A stretch of 11,263 bases of DNA, taken from the NCBI GenBank assembly GCA_031278935.1, contig JAITJK010000064.1, positions 1-11,263 on the forward strand, in the 5' to 3' direction. Positions within the stretch are counted from its first letter, which is position 1; the number at the start of each line of letters is the position of its first letter. The position numbers and the translations under genes are program-made. The notes beneath the pieces were generated by a model. It saw only the letters and a program-made list of their open reading frames with translations, was not told where the DNA came from and made no database searches. This document shows positions 1 to 7,166 of this stretch, one piece after another. This stretch comes from Spirochaetaceae bacterium (GTDB lineage Bacteria > Spirochaetota > Spirochaetia > Treponematales > Breznakiellaceae).

Positions 1-1
1 G

Positions 2-820
2 CCCATGTACGGGGTGATTATTGCCTTCAAAAATTACCGGAACGCCTTGGGAATCCTGGGAAGCCCCTGGGCAGGGCCCTGGTACGCGAACTTTACCAAG
101 TTTTTTCATTCCTTTCAGTTCGGCGCCACCTTGCGAAACACCCTGGGTATCAGCGCCTACGGGCTGATTGCCTCCTTCCCGCTGCCCATTATCCTAGCCT
201 TGACCCTCAACCGAATGCGTTCCGGGTTGTTCAAAAAGGCCTTTCAAACCATAACCTATCTTCCGCACTTTATTTCTACCGTCGTTATGGTGGGCCTTAT
301 CCTCATCCTGTTGTCCCCGGGATCGGGCCTTATCGGACAGCTCTTCAAACTCTTCGGCCAAACCGCACCGAATCTCATGGGCTCCCCTGGAGCGTTCGCC
401 AGTATCTATGTGTGGAGCGACGTATGGCAGCATACCGGCTGGGACAGTATCGTGTACCTGGCGGCGCTCTCCGCCATTGACCCCTCCTTGTATGAGGCGG
501 CGACTATTGATGGCGCAAGCAAACTACAGATGCTCAAAAAAATTGATCTCCCTTTGCTTTTACCGACCGCCAGCATCCTGCTGGTTCTACGGGCGGGCAA
601 CACGATGAACCTGGGATTCGAAAAAGTGTACCTTATGCAAAATAACCTGAACATGGCGGCTAGTGAAATCATCTCTACCTATGTGTACAAAATCGGCCTC
701 CTGAACGCCCAGTACAGTTATTCTGCGGCGGTAAATCTTTTTAACACCCTGATTAACCTGATTCTCCTTTTGAGCGTGAATCAGATAACCAAAAAACTCA
801 GCAACAGCGGCCTCTTTTAG
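2..820 (+). CDS. lplB: LplB-type carbohydrate ABC transporter permease, 5'-truncated
   Basis: Inner-membrane permease subunit of an ABC importer for oligosaccharides (binding-protein-dependent transport inner membrane family, CUT1 class). The frame is open from base 2, and the first residues P-MYGVIIAFKNY match the conserved segment after the first membrane helix of LplB-like proteins. The first ATG in the window (base 5) is therefore almost certainly internal, and perhaps 40-50 N-terminal residues lie upstream. Counting from that Met, there are several hydrophobic helices (about 45-68, 85-104, 131-155, 184-196, 240-258). The cytoplasmic EAA loop that docks onto the ATPase is at 164-183 (EAATIDGASKLQMLKKIDLP, with the invariant Gly at 170). 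The stop is at 818-820. It is followed after 19 nt by an LplC-like permease with a strong ribosome site, indicating one operon. The family call is firm; the transported sugar cannot be read from the sequence. Confidence 0.93.
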   Translation, partial: PMYGVIIAFKNYRNALGILGSPWAGPWYANFTKFFHSFQFGATLRNTLGISAYGLIASFPLPIILALTLNRMRSGLFKKAFQTITYLPHFISTVVMVGLILILLSPGSGLIGQLFKLFGQTAPNLMGSPGAFASIYVWSDVWQHTGWDSIVYLAALSAIDPSLYEAATIDGASKLQMLKKIDLPLLLPTASILLVLRAGNTMNLGFEKVYLMQNNLNMAASEIISTYVYKIGLLNAQYSYSAAVNLFNTLINLILLLSVNQITKKLSNSGLF

Positions 821-839
821 AGCGCTCAAGGAGGGACTT

Positions 840-1736
840 ATGGGAAAAATGAAAAAAAGGGCGACCCCTGGGACGGACCGACTGTTTAACGTGGTCTTAT
901 ACGCCCTTTCCCTTTTGATCCTGGTGATCATCCTGTATCCCCTGTATTTTATTGTCATCGCGTCCTTCAGCGACCCTTCCGCAGTAAGCGGCGGCAAGGT
1001 ATGGCTTGTGCCTGTAGGATTCACTGTGGACGGGTATACGGCCCTGTTTGGGGATGTGCGGATCTGGCGGTCCTATGGGAACACCATACTCTACACCGCG
1101 CTGGGTACGGTGTTCGGCCTTGGGGTGTGTCTTCCTGCAGCCTATGCCCTTTCCCGGAAAGACCTGGTATTCCGAAAACCCTTGATGCTCTTTTTTATTA
1201 TTCCTATGTTTTTTTCAGGAGGCCTTATCCCGACCTTTCTTACGGTACGGCAATTCGGCCTGTATAATAATCTTTGGGTGATGATTATTCCCTTTGCGGT
1301 TTCCATTTACCATGTCATTGTAGCCCGCACGTTTTTTGCCAATAGCATTCCTGAAGCACTTATGGAATCCGCCCGCATCGACGGCTGCGGAAATGTGCGG
1401 TTTTTCTTTCAGATGGTACTGCCCCTGTCCAACGCGATCATCGCGGTATTGGCCCTGTGGACCGCAGTGGGGCATTGGAACTCCTACTTTAATGCCTTAA
1501 TATACCTGCGAAATGAAAATCTCATGCCTTTACAGATTGTATTGCGGAACATTTTGATCACCAGCCAATCCCAGGCGTCCATGGGAACCGGTGAAGCAGC
1601 GCAAATCGCCCTACGTACCGCAAGCCTGGTAAAATATGCCGCCATTATTATTTCCACCGCGCCGATTATGGCCGTGTATCCCTTTCTTCAAAAGTATTTT
1701 AATCAGGGTGTCATGATCGGGGCGGTGAAAGGATAA
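840..1736 (+). CDS. lplC: LplC-type carbohydrate ABC transporter permease
   Basis: Second permease half of the sugar importer, 298 residues, a normal length for LplC/MalG-like subunits. ATG 840 is chosen because AAGGAGGG (828-835) sits 4 nt upstream; the Met at codon 4 is too far from that site. A short basic N-terminus (KMKKR) precedes helix 1 (about 16-41). Further helices lie at about 83-104, 115-135, 146-163, 196-210 and near the C-terminus (260-280). The EAA loop is PEALMESARIDGCGNVRFFF starting at 171, with the conserved Gly at 182, followed by VLPL. The protein should pair with the preceding LplB-like subunit and with an ATPase not encoded here. The 95-nt gap to the lipoprotein gene contains an AT-rich stretch with an AACAT/ATGTT dyad (1780-1798) but no clear terminator, so co-transcription is likely. 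Confidence 0.95.
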   Translation: MGKMKKRATPGTDRLFNVVLYALSLLILVIILYPLYFIVIASFSDPSAVSGGKVWLVPVGFTVDGYTALFGDVRIWRSYGNTILYTALGTVFGLGVCLPAAYALSRKDLVFRKPLMLFFIIPMFFSGGLIPTFLTVRQFGLYNNLWVMIIPFAVSIYHVIVARTFFANSIPEALMESARIDGCGNVRFFFQMVLPLSNAIIAVLALWTAVGHWNSYFNALIYLRNENLMPLQIVLRNILITSQSQASMGTGEAAQIALRTASLVKYAAIIISTAPIMAVYPFLQKYFNQGVMIGAVKG

Positions 1737-1821
1737 TTTTTTAATCCCGGTTGAATGCTCCACCCTGGGGGGGGATGAGAACATATTTTAAAAATGTTTT
1801 TAAGGGTAAAACCTATTTTTT

Positions 1822-1827
1822 GGAGGA
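1822..1827 (+). promoter_or_regulatory. Ribosome binding site fixing the lipoprotein start
   Basis: GGAGGA lies 4 nt upstream of ATG 1832. The same frame is open further upstream to a TTG at 1751, which would add 27 residues ahead of the signal peptide. The strong Shine-Dalgarno sequence and the signal peptide geometry select 1832. Confidence 0.8.
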
Positions 1828-1831
1828 TCCT

Positions 1832-3403
1832 ATGAAGATGGAGAAGAGACGAAGCCGGGCCCGGGGTGTACTGGGCGCAGCGGTATTAAGCGCGGTGGCC
1901 TGTATGGTCCTGGGCTGTGGCGGTGAAAAAAAGAATCCCAACCCTGCAGGGGCCAAGGAATTCACGGTGCTTACCATGCGCTGGGGAGATATGGGGGACC
2001 GTTTTACCCAAAACCAGTGGCTTAAAGACCTTGAAGCGCGTACCGGGGTTACCATACACTGGCAGGTGGTCAGCAATACCGACTGGAACGAGCAAAAAAG
2101 CATCATGCTCGCTGGGGGCGAGCTTCCCGACATGGTATTCGGGAACATGACCTTCAACGACAGCGATATTATCAATAATATTGAATACTTTGTTCCCTTG
2201 GACGATCTGATTGATGAGTATATGCCGAATTATGCCAAGGCTATAAAGACTATCCCGGCTTTGGGCGCTGTAACGGTGTTTCCAGACGGCAAAAAATACG
2301 CTCTTGCTAAAAACCTACCTGCCCGCCCGGCGGTACGGAATCAGCCGGTGATAAATACGCGATGGCTTGAGCGGCTCGGCCTTGAGGTTCCTACCACGCT
2401 GGAAGAGCTTACCACGGTACTGCGGGCGTTTAAAGAGCAGGACGCAAACGGTAACGGAGACCCCCATGATGAAATACCTCTATCCTTCGGCAGTGATTAT
2501 GCTGCAGATTTGCTCAATCCTTTTGGAATCAACAGCTACCGGGATCCCACCAACGGTATCTGCTCGATTGACGGTCAATTTGTGTTTTATGAAACCCACG
2601 AACAATACCGGAAAGGCATCAAATGGCTCCATGAACTGTACCGTGAAGGGATTCTTGACCCCGAGGCCTTCACCCAGGACGATCAGATGCTGAACGGCAA
2701 ACGCCAAGCCGCAGAAGTTTCCCGCATCGGCTTTGACTATCAATGGTCCACCGACGCGGTTTTCGGCAAATGGAGTGATGAATACCGTATCATAGCCCCC
2801 ATCCGGGGCCCGGACGGAAAAGCCTACGCTTTCGGGGAGAATACCGGGGTGTTCAGCATTCAGCGAAACGAAGTCCTCATCACCCGGGCCTGCAAAGACC
2901 CTGCGGCGGCGGCGGCGTGGGTCGATAATTTTTATGAAAGCGAGGCGAGTATTCAGAATTTCTGGGGCGCCCTTGGAACGGTTATCACCAAACACGATGA
3001 CGGTACCTATACGCTGAAGGACCCCCCGGCTGGAACCAGCGCGGACGCCTGGTACTGGGATCAGAGTTTGCGCGATTTTGGCCCTAAGTACATTGAACCC
3101 GGCTTCAATGACCGGATCCGCCTCAACCCCGCCACCGGGGACGGACTGAAACTAGAAGTAGCGAAACTGGCGGAGGGCATGGTTACGGACCCCTATCCCG
3201 ACGTGATCCATACGGCGGAAGAGACCGCTGAACTTGCGACCTTGGCCTCCGACCTTTTCAGTTACACCGCCCAAATGCGCGCCCAATGGGTTACCCGTGG
3301 GGGTATTGACGCCCAATGGGAGGGGTACCTCGCCCAACTGGAGCGCATGGGCCTTGCTCGGTATAGGGAAATTAAAATGGCCGCGCTGGAACGGATGCGT
3401 TAA
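1832..3403 (+). CDS. LplA-type extracellular sugar-binding lipoprotein
   Basis: Solute-binding component of the importer, predicted to be a lipid-anchored protein of 523 residues that captures an oligosaccharide and delivers it to the LplB/LplC pair. The start gives a lipoprotein signal peptide: basic MKMEKRRSRARG, a hydrophobic core, then VLGC with the lipidated Cys at 29, followed by a polar linker (GGEKKNPNPAG). The length and the acidic loop DANGNGDPHDE at 204-214 are typical of the large LplA-like members of extracellular solute-binding family 1; this loop resembles an EF-hand-like calcium site. Conserved stretches include the region around WLKDLEARTGV near residue 60 and the aromatic-rich C-terminal lobe. 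It follows the two permease genes in the common permease-permease-binding protein order. The sugar specificity is unknown, although the GH31 enzyme downstream suggests an alpha-linked oligosaccharide. Confidence 0.93.
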   Translation: MKMEKRRSRARGVLGAAVLSAVACMVLGCGGEKKNPNPAGAKEFTVLTMRWGDMGDRFTQNQWLKDLEARTGVTIHWQVVSNTDWNEQKSIMLAGGELPDMVFGNMTFNDSDIINNIEYFVPLDDLIDEYMPNYAKAIKTIPALGAVTVFPDGKKYALAKNLPARPAVRNQPVINTRWLERLGLEVPTTLEELTTVLRAFKEQDANGNGDPHDEIPLSFGSDYAADLLNPFGINSYRDPTNGICSIDGQFVFYETHEQYRKGIKWLHELYREGILDPEAFTQDDQMLNGKRQAAEVSRIGFDYQWSTDAVFGKWSDEYRIIAPIRGPDGKAYAFGENTGVFSIQRNEVLITRACKDPAAAAAWVDNFYESEASIQNFWGALGTVITKHDDGTYTLKDPPAGTSADAWYWDQSLRDFGPKYIEPGFNDRIRLNPATGDGLKLEVAKLAEGMVTDPYPDVIHTAEETAELATLASDLFSYTAQMRAQWVTRGGIDAQWEGYLAQLERMGLARYREIKMAALERMR

Positions 3404-3413
3404 AGGGACCTTA

Positions 3414-3453
3414 ATGCCGATGATGCGCGGACTTTTTTCTTCTGGCCAATTCA
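3414..3453 (+). repeat. Imperfect direct repeat, copy A
   Basis: This segment matches 3696-3735 without gaps at about 30 of 40 positions. The core CGCGGACTTTTT (3426-3437) is identical in both copies, and the last six bases (AATTCA) also match. The copies begin 282 bp apart and bracket the palindrome cluster. This copy lacks the TATAAT present in copy B. It could be a diverged duplication flanking an insertion or one member of a dispersed repeat family. Confidence 0.6.
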
Positions 3454-3494
3454 GGTATGTTTAATGCACGATGTTGAGCTTTGCCCTAGTCTCT

Positions 3495-3575
3495 GTCATG
3501 GAGGACCCAAGGGGCGAGGAAATCTAGCCAGGCAGTGGTTTCACTGGATTGCGGTGCTGCCCTTGCCCGGATGAT
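3495..3575. repeat. Degenerate REP-like palindrome (GTCAT...CAGTG/CACTG...ATGAT)
   Basis: The element starts GTCAT (3495-3499) and ends ATGAT (3571-3575). Its centre is CAGTG-GTTT-CACTG (3533-3546), and the right arm continues CACTGGATTGC, mirrored imperfectly by GAAATCTAGCCAG on the left. This resembles the widespread bacterial palindromic repeats built around GCAATCCAGTG arms that end in GTCATTGC. The left arm carries small extra insertions, so it looks decayed. Translations across it give the short repeat-derived peptides often seen for this kind of element rather than a gene. Assignment to that family is inference. Confidence 0.5.
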
Positions 3576-3588
3576 ACTTGTTCATTAG

Positions 3589-3620
3589 AGTTGTTTAAAA
3601 ACTGAAGTTTTTAAACAACT
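3589..3620. repeat. Perfect 14-bp hairpin (AT-rich)
   Basis: AGTTGTTTAAAAAC (3589-3602), loop TGAA, then GTTTTTAAACAACT (3607-3620). All 14 pairs are Watson-Crick. There is no T-run after it, so it is not a standard terminator. It is the first of three consecutive stem-loops. Confidence 0.85.
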
Positions 3621-3634
3621 TCCGCTGAAAAATA

Positions 3635-3655
3635 GCAAAATGCGGAGCATTTTGC
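3635..3655. repeat. Perfect 9-bp hairpin
   Basis: GCAAAATGC (3635-3643), loop GGA, then GCATTTTGC (3647-3655). It lies 14 nt after the first hairpin and 1 nt before the third. Confidence 0.8.
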
Positions 3656-3656
3656 A

Positions 3657-3695
3657 GGACTTGTTCGATAACCAACCGGGTTATTGAACAAGTCC
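3657..3695. repeat. 17-bp hairpin with one wobble pair
   Basis: GGACTTGTTCGATAACC (3657-3673), loop AACCG, then GGTTATTGAACAAGTCC (3679-3695). Sixteen pairs are Watson-Crick and one is a G-U wobble (a C/T difference between the arms). This is the strongest stem-loop of the cluster and abuts direct-repeat copy B. Confidence 0.85.
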
Positions 3696-3735
3696 ATTCG
3701 TATAATTCGCGGACTTTTTCTTCCCGGCGAATTCA
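3696..3735 (+). repeat. Imperfect direct repeat, copy B
   Basis: Second copy of the 40-bp repeat (see 3414-3453). In this copy the inverted arms AATTCGC (3704-3710) and GCGAATT (3727-3733) form a 7-bp dyad around a pyrimidine-rich spacer. It lies directly between the third hairpin and the GH31 ribosome site. Confidence 0.6.
3701..3706 (+). promoter_or_regulatory. Candidate -10 element for GH31
   Basis: A perfect TATAAT, 50 bp before the GH31 start codon and on its strand. No good TTGACA-like element is found 16-18 bp upstream, because that position falls inside the third hairpin (around GGGTTA). It is therefore a weak candidate promoter that would give GH31 its own transcript. Confidence 0.35.
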
Positions 3736-3740
3736 CGTTA

Positions 3741-3747
3741 AAGGAGA
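3741..3747 (+). promoter_or_regulatory. Ribosome binding site fixing the GH31 start
   Basis: AAGGAGA lies 8 nt before ATG 3756. The frame is open upstream to a TTG at 3684, but those 24 codons run through the third hairpin and direct-repeat copy B, so the ATG at 3756 is preferred. Confidence 0.8.
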
Positions 3748-3755
3748 ACCGAAAG

Positions 3756-6182
3756 ATGATTGCTTTGCCTGAGCATTGGAACTTCAAACGCCGCCCTGCA
3801 AGGGAAAATATGGTGTGCGGCCCGGCTTGGCGCTTCACCGTGTTAACGCCGCGCCTTATACGCCTGGAATATACAGAACAGGGCCGTTTTGAAGACCGGG
3901 CGAGTCAACGAGTGCTGAACCGGGATTTTCCACCCGTAGCTTTTACAACCCAAGAGTCTGAAACGGAACTGGTGATGACCACCGAATATCTGCGCCTGGT
4001 ATATGACAAAAAACGCTTTTCCCCCCAGGGGCTTTCCATAACCCTGAGCGGCGGCTTCACCAACAAACCCTGGCATTACGGCGAGTCGAGCGCTACCTTG
4101 GGCGGTACGGTTCGTACGCTGGATGAAGCGGACGGAGCGGTCCCTCTGGATCCGGGGCTACTTTCCACCCAGGGCTTTGCCCTGTTGGATGACAGCGACT
4201 CTTTGCTCTTAACCGATGACCAGTGGGTTGCACCCCGTGCCCAGGGGCTGATAGACCTGTACTTCTTTGGCTATGGACGGGATTATAAAGCCTGCCTCAA
4301 AGATTTTTTCACTCTTGCCGGGGGCGTGCCGCTATTGCCCCGGTACGCCTTGGGCAACTGGTGGAGTCGATACCATAAATACACCGACGAAAGCTACCGG
4401 GCCCTGATCCGGCGCTTCGAGGCGGAACAACTACCCTTCACCGTCGCGGTGGTGGATATGGACTGGCACCTAGTGGATATTGACCCCCAATACGGCAGCG
4501 GTTGGACCGGGTATACCTGGAACCGGGATTTTTTCCCCGACCCTGAAGGTTTCCTCGCCTGGCTCCATGAGCAGGGCTTGCGGGTTACGCTGAATGTGCA
4601 TCCGGCGGAGGGAATTCGCGGCCACGAGGAATGCTATAGAGCGATGGCCGCCCGTCTGGGAGTGGACGCCGAGGCGGAAACGCCGATTCCTTTCGATTGT
4701 AGCGACCCGGCATTTATGCGCTCCTATTTTGAGGAGGTCCATCACCCCCTGGAAGACGGGGGCGTTGATTTCTGGTGGATCGATTGGCAGCAAGGGACCG
4801 TAACTAAGACTCCAGGGCTTGACCCGCTCTGGATGCTCAATCACTATCACTATCTCGACAGCGCCCGCCGGGGCAAACGACCGCTGATCTTCTCCCGCTA
4901 TGCCGGCATCGGCAGCCACCGGTACCCCGTGGGGTTTTCCGGGGACACCATGGTTACCTGGGCGTCCCTGGCCTTCCAGCCCTATTTTACCGCCACCGCC
5001 TCGAATGTGGGTTACGGGTGGTGGAGCCACGACATTGGTGGGCATATGCGGGGGATTCACGACGACGAATTGATGACCCGCTGGGTGCAGTTCGGCGTCT
5101 TCTCCCCCATAAACCGCTTGCATTCCACCTCGAATCAATTTAACACCAAGGAACCCTGGGGTTTCGCAAGTCCGGCAGGGCAGATCATCGGGGATTTTTT
5201 ACGCCTCCGCCACCGGCTCATTCCCTATCTCTACTCCATGAACCGCCGGGCCAGCCGGGAGGGTGAACCTCTGATGCAGCCCCTCTACTACGCGGAGCCC
5301 TACCAAGAAGAAGCCTACCGCGTTCCCAATGAGTATTATTTCGGTACCGAGTTCTTGTGCTGTCCCATTACTAGGCCCATGGACCCGATTGCCCAGGCCG
5401 CGTCGTTCCGCGCTTGGATACCTCCGGGGCTTTGGATCGACTTTTTCACCGGCATATCCTATACCGGCGGCAGGCTGCTGGAATTATGGCGCGGGCTTGA
5501 GACCTTTCCCCTGCTAGTAAAAGCCGGGGGTATTGTTCCCCTGACAGACCGGGGCCCCTCTGCCCGGGACGGACGTATCAACGGGGTGGATAATCCCACG
5601 GCCTTGGAAGTTGCGGTATTTCCCGGGGGTTCCGGCGCGTTCACCTTGTGGGAAGACGAAGGCGACGGGCCTTTAGATGACCAGAGCTGGACGGCCACGG
5701 TCTTTACCCTGGACTGGGAAAACCGCCGGTTTACCATCGCGCCTTGTGTTGCTTGCGGCGGACCACCTACCGCAGTGCTGCCTGCGGCGCGGGACTGGCG
5801 GCTCACCTTTCGTTCCTGGGCGGAAAGTCGTGCGGTGGTAGCAATTGATGGGAAACCGGTTTCGGTGGCCACGGAATACGATACCCATCGCTCGGTCTTG
5901 ACGGTACACGTCCCGGGCGTTCCGGTATCATCGGAGGTTTCCGTCCTGTTTGATCGGATGCAGCTCGCGGTCAACCCTATCGAGGAATGGGCCTTTCAGT
6001 TTTTGCGGAAAACTCGGCTGGAATTCGATCTTATGGAAGCGGTGTTTCACGTTATCAAAGGCCAAACCGACCCGGCCCAGGCCCTGGCTTCCCTGTTCGC
6101 CATGGACATACCTGCCCCGGTATTCAGCGCCCTCTGCGAAATCGCCACCTGCCGTGGAGGCGTATGGGGGCCGAGGGCTTAG
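3756..6182 (+). CDS. Glycoside hydrolase family 31 (alpha-glucosidase/alpha-xylosidase-like)
   Basis: Retaining alpha-glycosidase of 808 residues with no signal peptide, so probably cytoplasmic and acting on sugars brought in by the upstream Lpl importer. The N-terminal third is the beta-sandwich typical of GH31 (GGTVRTLDEADG near residue 120), followed by a TIM barrel. DMDWH at 234-238 lies in the substrate-binding strand. The probable nucleophile is Asp343 in DFWWIDWQQG, the probable acid/base Asp397 in GFSGDTM, and SHDIGGH (Asp426) is the usual downstream motif. The C-terminal part is a beta-domain plus a predicted helical tail of about 74 residues (735-808) of unclear role. The WWIDWQ form differs from the well-known DMNE and DFGE nucleophile motifs, so substrate (glucoside, xyloside or galactoside) should not be assumed. 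It sits downstream of the importer genes on the same strand but behind a palindrome-rich spacer. Family call firm, specificity open. Confidence 0.95.
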   Translation: MIALPEHWNFKRRPARENMVCGPAWRFTVLTPRLIRLEYTEQGRFEDRASQRVLNRDFPPVAFTTQESETELVMTTEYLRLVYDKKRFSPQGLSITLSGGFTNKPWHYGESSATLGGTVRTLDEADGAVPLDPGLLSTQGFALLDDSDSLLLTDDQWVAPRAQGLIDLYFFGYGRDYKACLKDFFTLAGGVPLLPRYALGNWWSRYHKYTDESYRALIRRFEAEQLPFTVAVVDMDWHLVDIDPQYGSGWTGYTWNRDFFPDPEGFLAWLHEQGLRVTLNVHPAEGIRGHEECYRAMAARLGVDAEAETPIPFDCSDPAFMRSYFEEVHHPLEDGGVDFWWIDWQQGTVTKTPGLDPLWMLNHYHYLDSARRGKRPLIFSRYAGIGSHRYPVGFSGDTMVTWASLAFQPYFTATASNVGYGWWSHDIGGHMRGIHDDELMTRWVQFGVFSPINRLHSTSNQFNTKEPWGFASPAGQIIGDFLRLRHRLIPYLYSMNRRASREGEPLMQPLYYAEPYQEEAYRVPNEYYFGTEFLCCPITRPMDPIAQAASFRAWIPPGLWIDFFTGISYTGGRLLELWRGLETFPLLVKAGGIVPLTDRGPSARDGRINGVDNPTALEVAVFPGGSGAFTLWEDEGDGPLDDQSWTATVFTLDWENRRFTIAPCVACGGPPTAVLPAARDWRLTFRSWAESRAVVAIDGKPVSVATEYDTHRSVLTVHVPGVPVSSEVSVLFDRMQLAVNPIEEWAFQFLRKTRLEFDLMEAVFHVIKGQTDPAQALASLFAMDIPAPVFSALCEIATCRGGVWGPRA

Positions 6183-6355
6183 GGGAAAGGGTACTCGGCC
6201 TTTTGTTCCTACTCCTCCTGGGGCGTACTGAGCCATATAGTAGGTGGGGGCCCCAAGGGATAAAAGTAGGAGGCAAGGGGTGTGCTGTGATACCTAATTA
6301 CCACGGCTCTCTGGGGATGGGCAGCGTCGGACCCGCTTTACGGGTTTGTCAAGGA
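6183..6355. other. Convergent intergenic spacer
   Basis: 173 bp between the GH31 stop and the ATPase stop, whose genes converge here. I see only a weak 5-bp hairpin (ACCCG/CGGGT, 6331-6345) followed by a short TTTG, and an 8-bp self-complementary GGGGCCCC (6247-6254). Some bidirectional termination is expected, but no strong intrinsic terminator is visible. Confidence 0.6.
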
Positions 6356-7150
6356 TTAACCGTGGTCGATGGTTTCGTAGGATAGACAGACCGGCTTACC
6401 GGTCTTGGCGTCCATCGCCAATTCCGCCTCGATCTGGTAGACCGCCCGCAGAGTCTCCTGGGTAACCACCTGGGAAGGAGGGCCTTCCGCGAGAACGCGC
6501 CCGTCCTTCATGGCCAATATATGATCCGCAAACCGGGAAGCGTTGTTCAGTTCATGCAGGACCATCACTACCGTACGGCCTTCTCGGCGGTTAAGAGCCG
6601 AGAGTAGGGTCAGGATCTCCATCTGATGGGCCATGTCCAGGTACGTGGTGGGTTCATCCAGGAGCATGAAATCGGTCTTCTGGCATAAGGTCATGGCGAT
6701 CCAGGCCCGCTGGCGCTGGCCCCCGGAAAGATCCGAGAGTAGTCGATAGCGCAAATCCTCCATGCCCGCAATCCCTAAGGATTCCCGGATGATGGCAAAA
6801 TCTTCCCGCTTCAGCGCGCCGAAACCCCGCTTGTGGGGAAAGCGCCCGTAGGCCACCAGCTCTTCCACGGTCATGCCCTCCGGCGCTTGAGGGTTCTGGG
6901 GAAGCGCCGCCAGGCGGCGGGCAATCTCCCGGGAGGAAACGCCGTGTATATCCCGTCCGTCCAGGTGGATCCGCCCCTGTTCGGGCTTCAGCATCCGGGC
7001 CATACCTTTTAAGAGGGTCGATTTCCCGCAGCCGTTGGCCCCGATGATAACCGTTACCGCGCCTTTAGGGATATGCACGCACAGATGCTCAATCACCGCG
7101 TGGCCGCCGTAGCTCAAGCGAAGATTCTCGGTTCTAATACCCTGTTCCAT
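6356..7150 (-). CDS. Iron-siderophore type ABC transporter ATPase (FecE/FepC family)
   Basis: Cytoplasmic ATP-binding subunit powering the FecCD-type importer encoded upstream on the same strand; 264 residues, the normal length. All ABC motifs are intact: Walker A GANGCGKST (37-45), Q-loop Gln85 in LPQNPQ, signature LSGGQ (141-145), Walker B FMLLDEP (161-167, with catalytic Glu166), a D-loop around YLD (170-172) and the switch His199 in VLHELNNA. The HELNNA segment and ATYG-like SYGG near residue 15 are typical of siderophore/heme/cobalamin uptake ATPases. Start ATG 7148-7150 is preceded by AGGA about 8 nt upstream. It begins 16 nt after the stop of the second permease, as the last gene of a four-gene operon. 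Heme or corrinoid cargo remains possible; the binding protein favours siderophore. Confidence 0.95.
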   Translation of the reverse strand: MEQGIRTENLRLSYGGHAVIEHLCVHIPKGAVTVIIGANGCGKSTLLKGMARMLKPEQGRIHLDGRDIHGVSSREIARRLAALPQNPQAPEGMTVEELVAYGRFPHKRGFGALKREDFAIIRESLGIAGMEDLRYRLLSDLSGGQRQRAWIAMTLCQKTDFMLLDEPTTYLDMAHQMEILTLLSALNRREGRTVVMVLHELNNASRFADHILAMKDGRVLAEGPPSQVVTQETLRAVYQIEAELAMDAKTGKPVCLSYETIDHG

Positions 7151-7166
7151 GGATTTTTTCCTATTC

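Larger units (their letters stand above)
3404..3755 (+). other. 352-bp intergenic region packed with palindromes and repeats
   Basis: No convincing gene is present between the lipoprotein stop and the GH31 start. In order it holds the first copy of a 40-bp imperfect direct repeat (3414-3453), a degenerate long palindrome (3495-3575), three back-to-back hairpins (3589-3620, 3635-3655, 3657-3695), the second copy of the direct repeat (3696-3735) containing a TATAAT, and the GH31 ribosome site (3741-3747). None of the hairpins is followed by a T-run, so none is a classic intrinsic terminator. They could still attenuate readthrough or stabilise the upstream transport mRNA, as REP elements often do. 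Confidence 0.8.

Noticed and set aside
2480..2995. 171-codon minus-strand frame inside the sugar-binding lipoprotein gene
   Set aside because: Antisense shadow of a well-supported gene, with no recognisable domain.
3464..3574. Small frame starting MHDVELCPSLCHGG in the intergenic region
   Set aside because: It runs through the degenerate palindrome; peptides of the type ARQWFHWIA are typical by-products of such repeats, and there is no ribosome site.
3589..3620. Intrinsic terminator for the importer operon
   Set aside because: The stem is strong but AT-rich and followed by TCCGCTG rather than a T-run, so it does not meet the usual definition.
4470..5138. 222-codon minus-strand frame inside GH31
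   Set aside because: Lies wholly antisense to a gene with intact catalytic motifs; composition is rich in Gly/Pro/His as expected of a shadow frame; no family features.
6247..6254. GGGGCCCC palindrome as a regulatory site
   Set aside because: An 8-bp self-complementary GC tract is expected by chance in sequence of this composition, and it lies between convergent genes.
6331..6345. Intrinsic terminator after GH31
   Set aside because: Only five base pairs and a poor T-run (TTTGTC); too weak to annotate.
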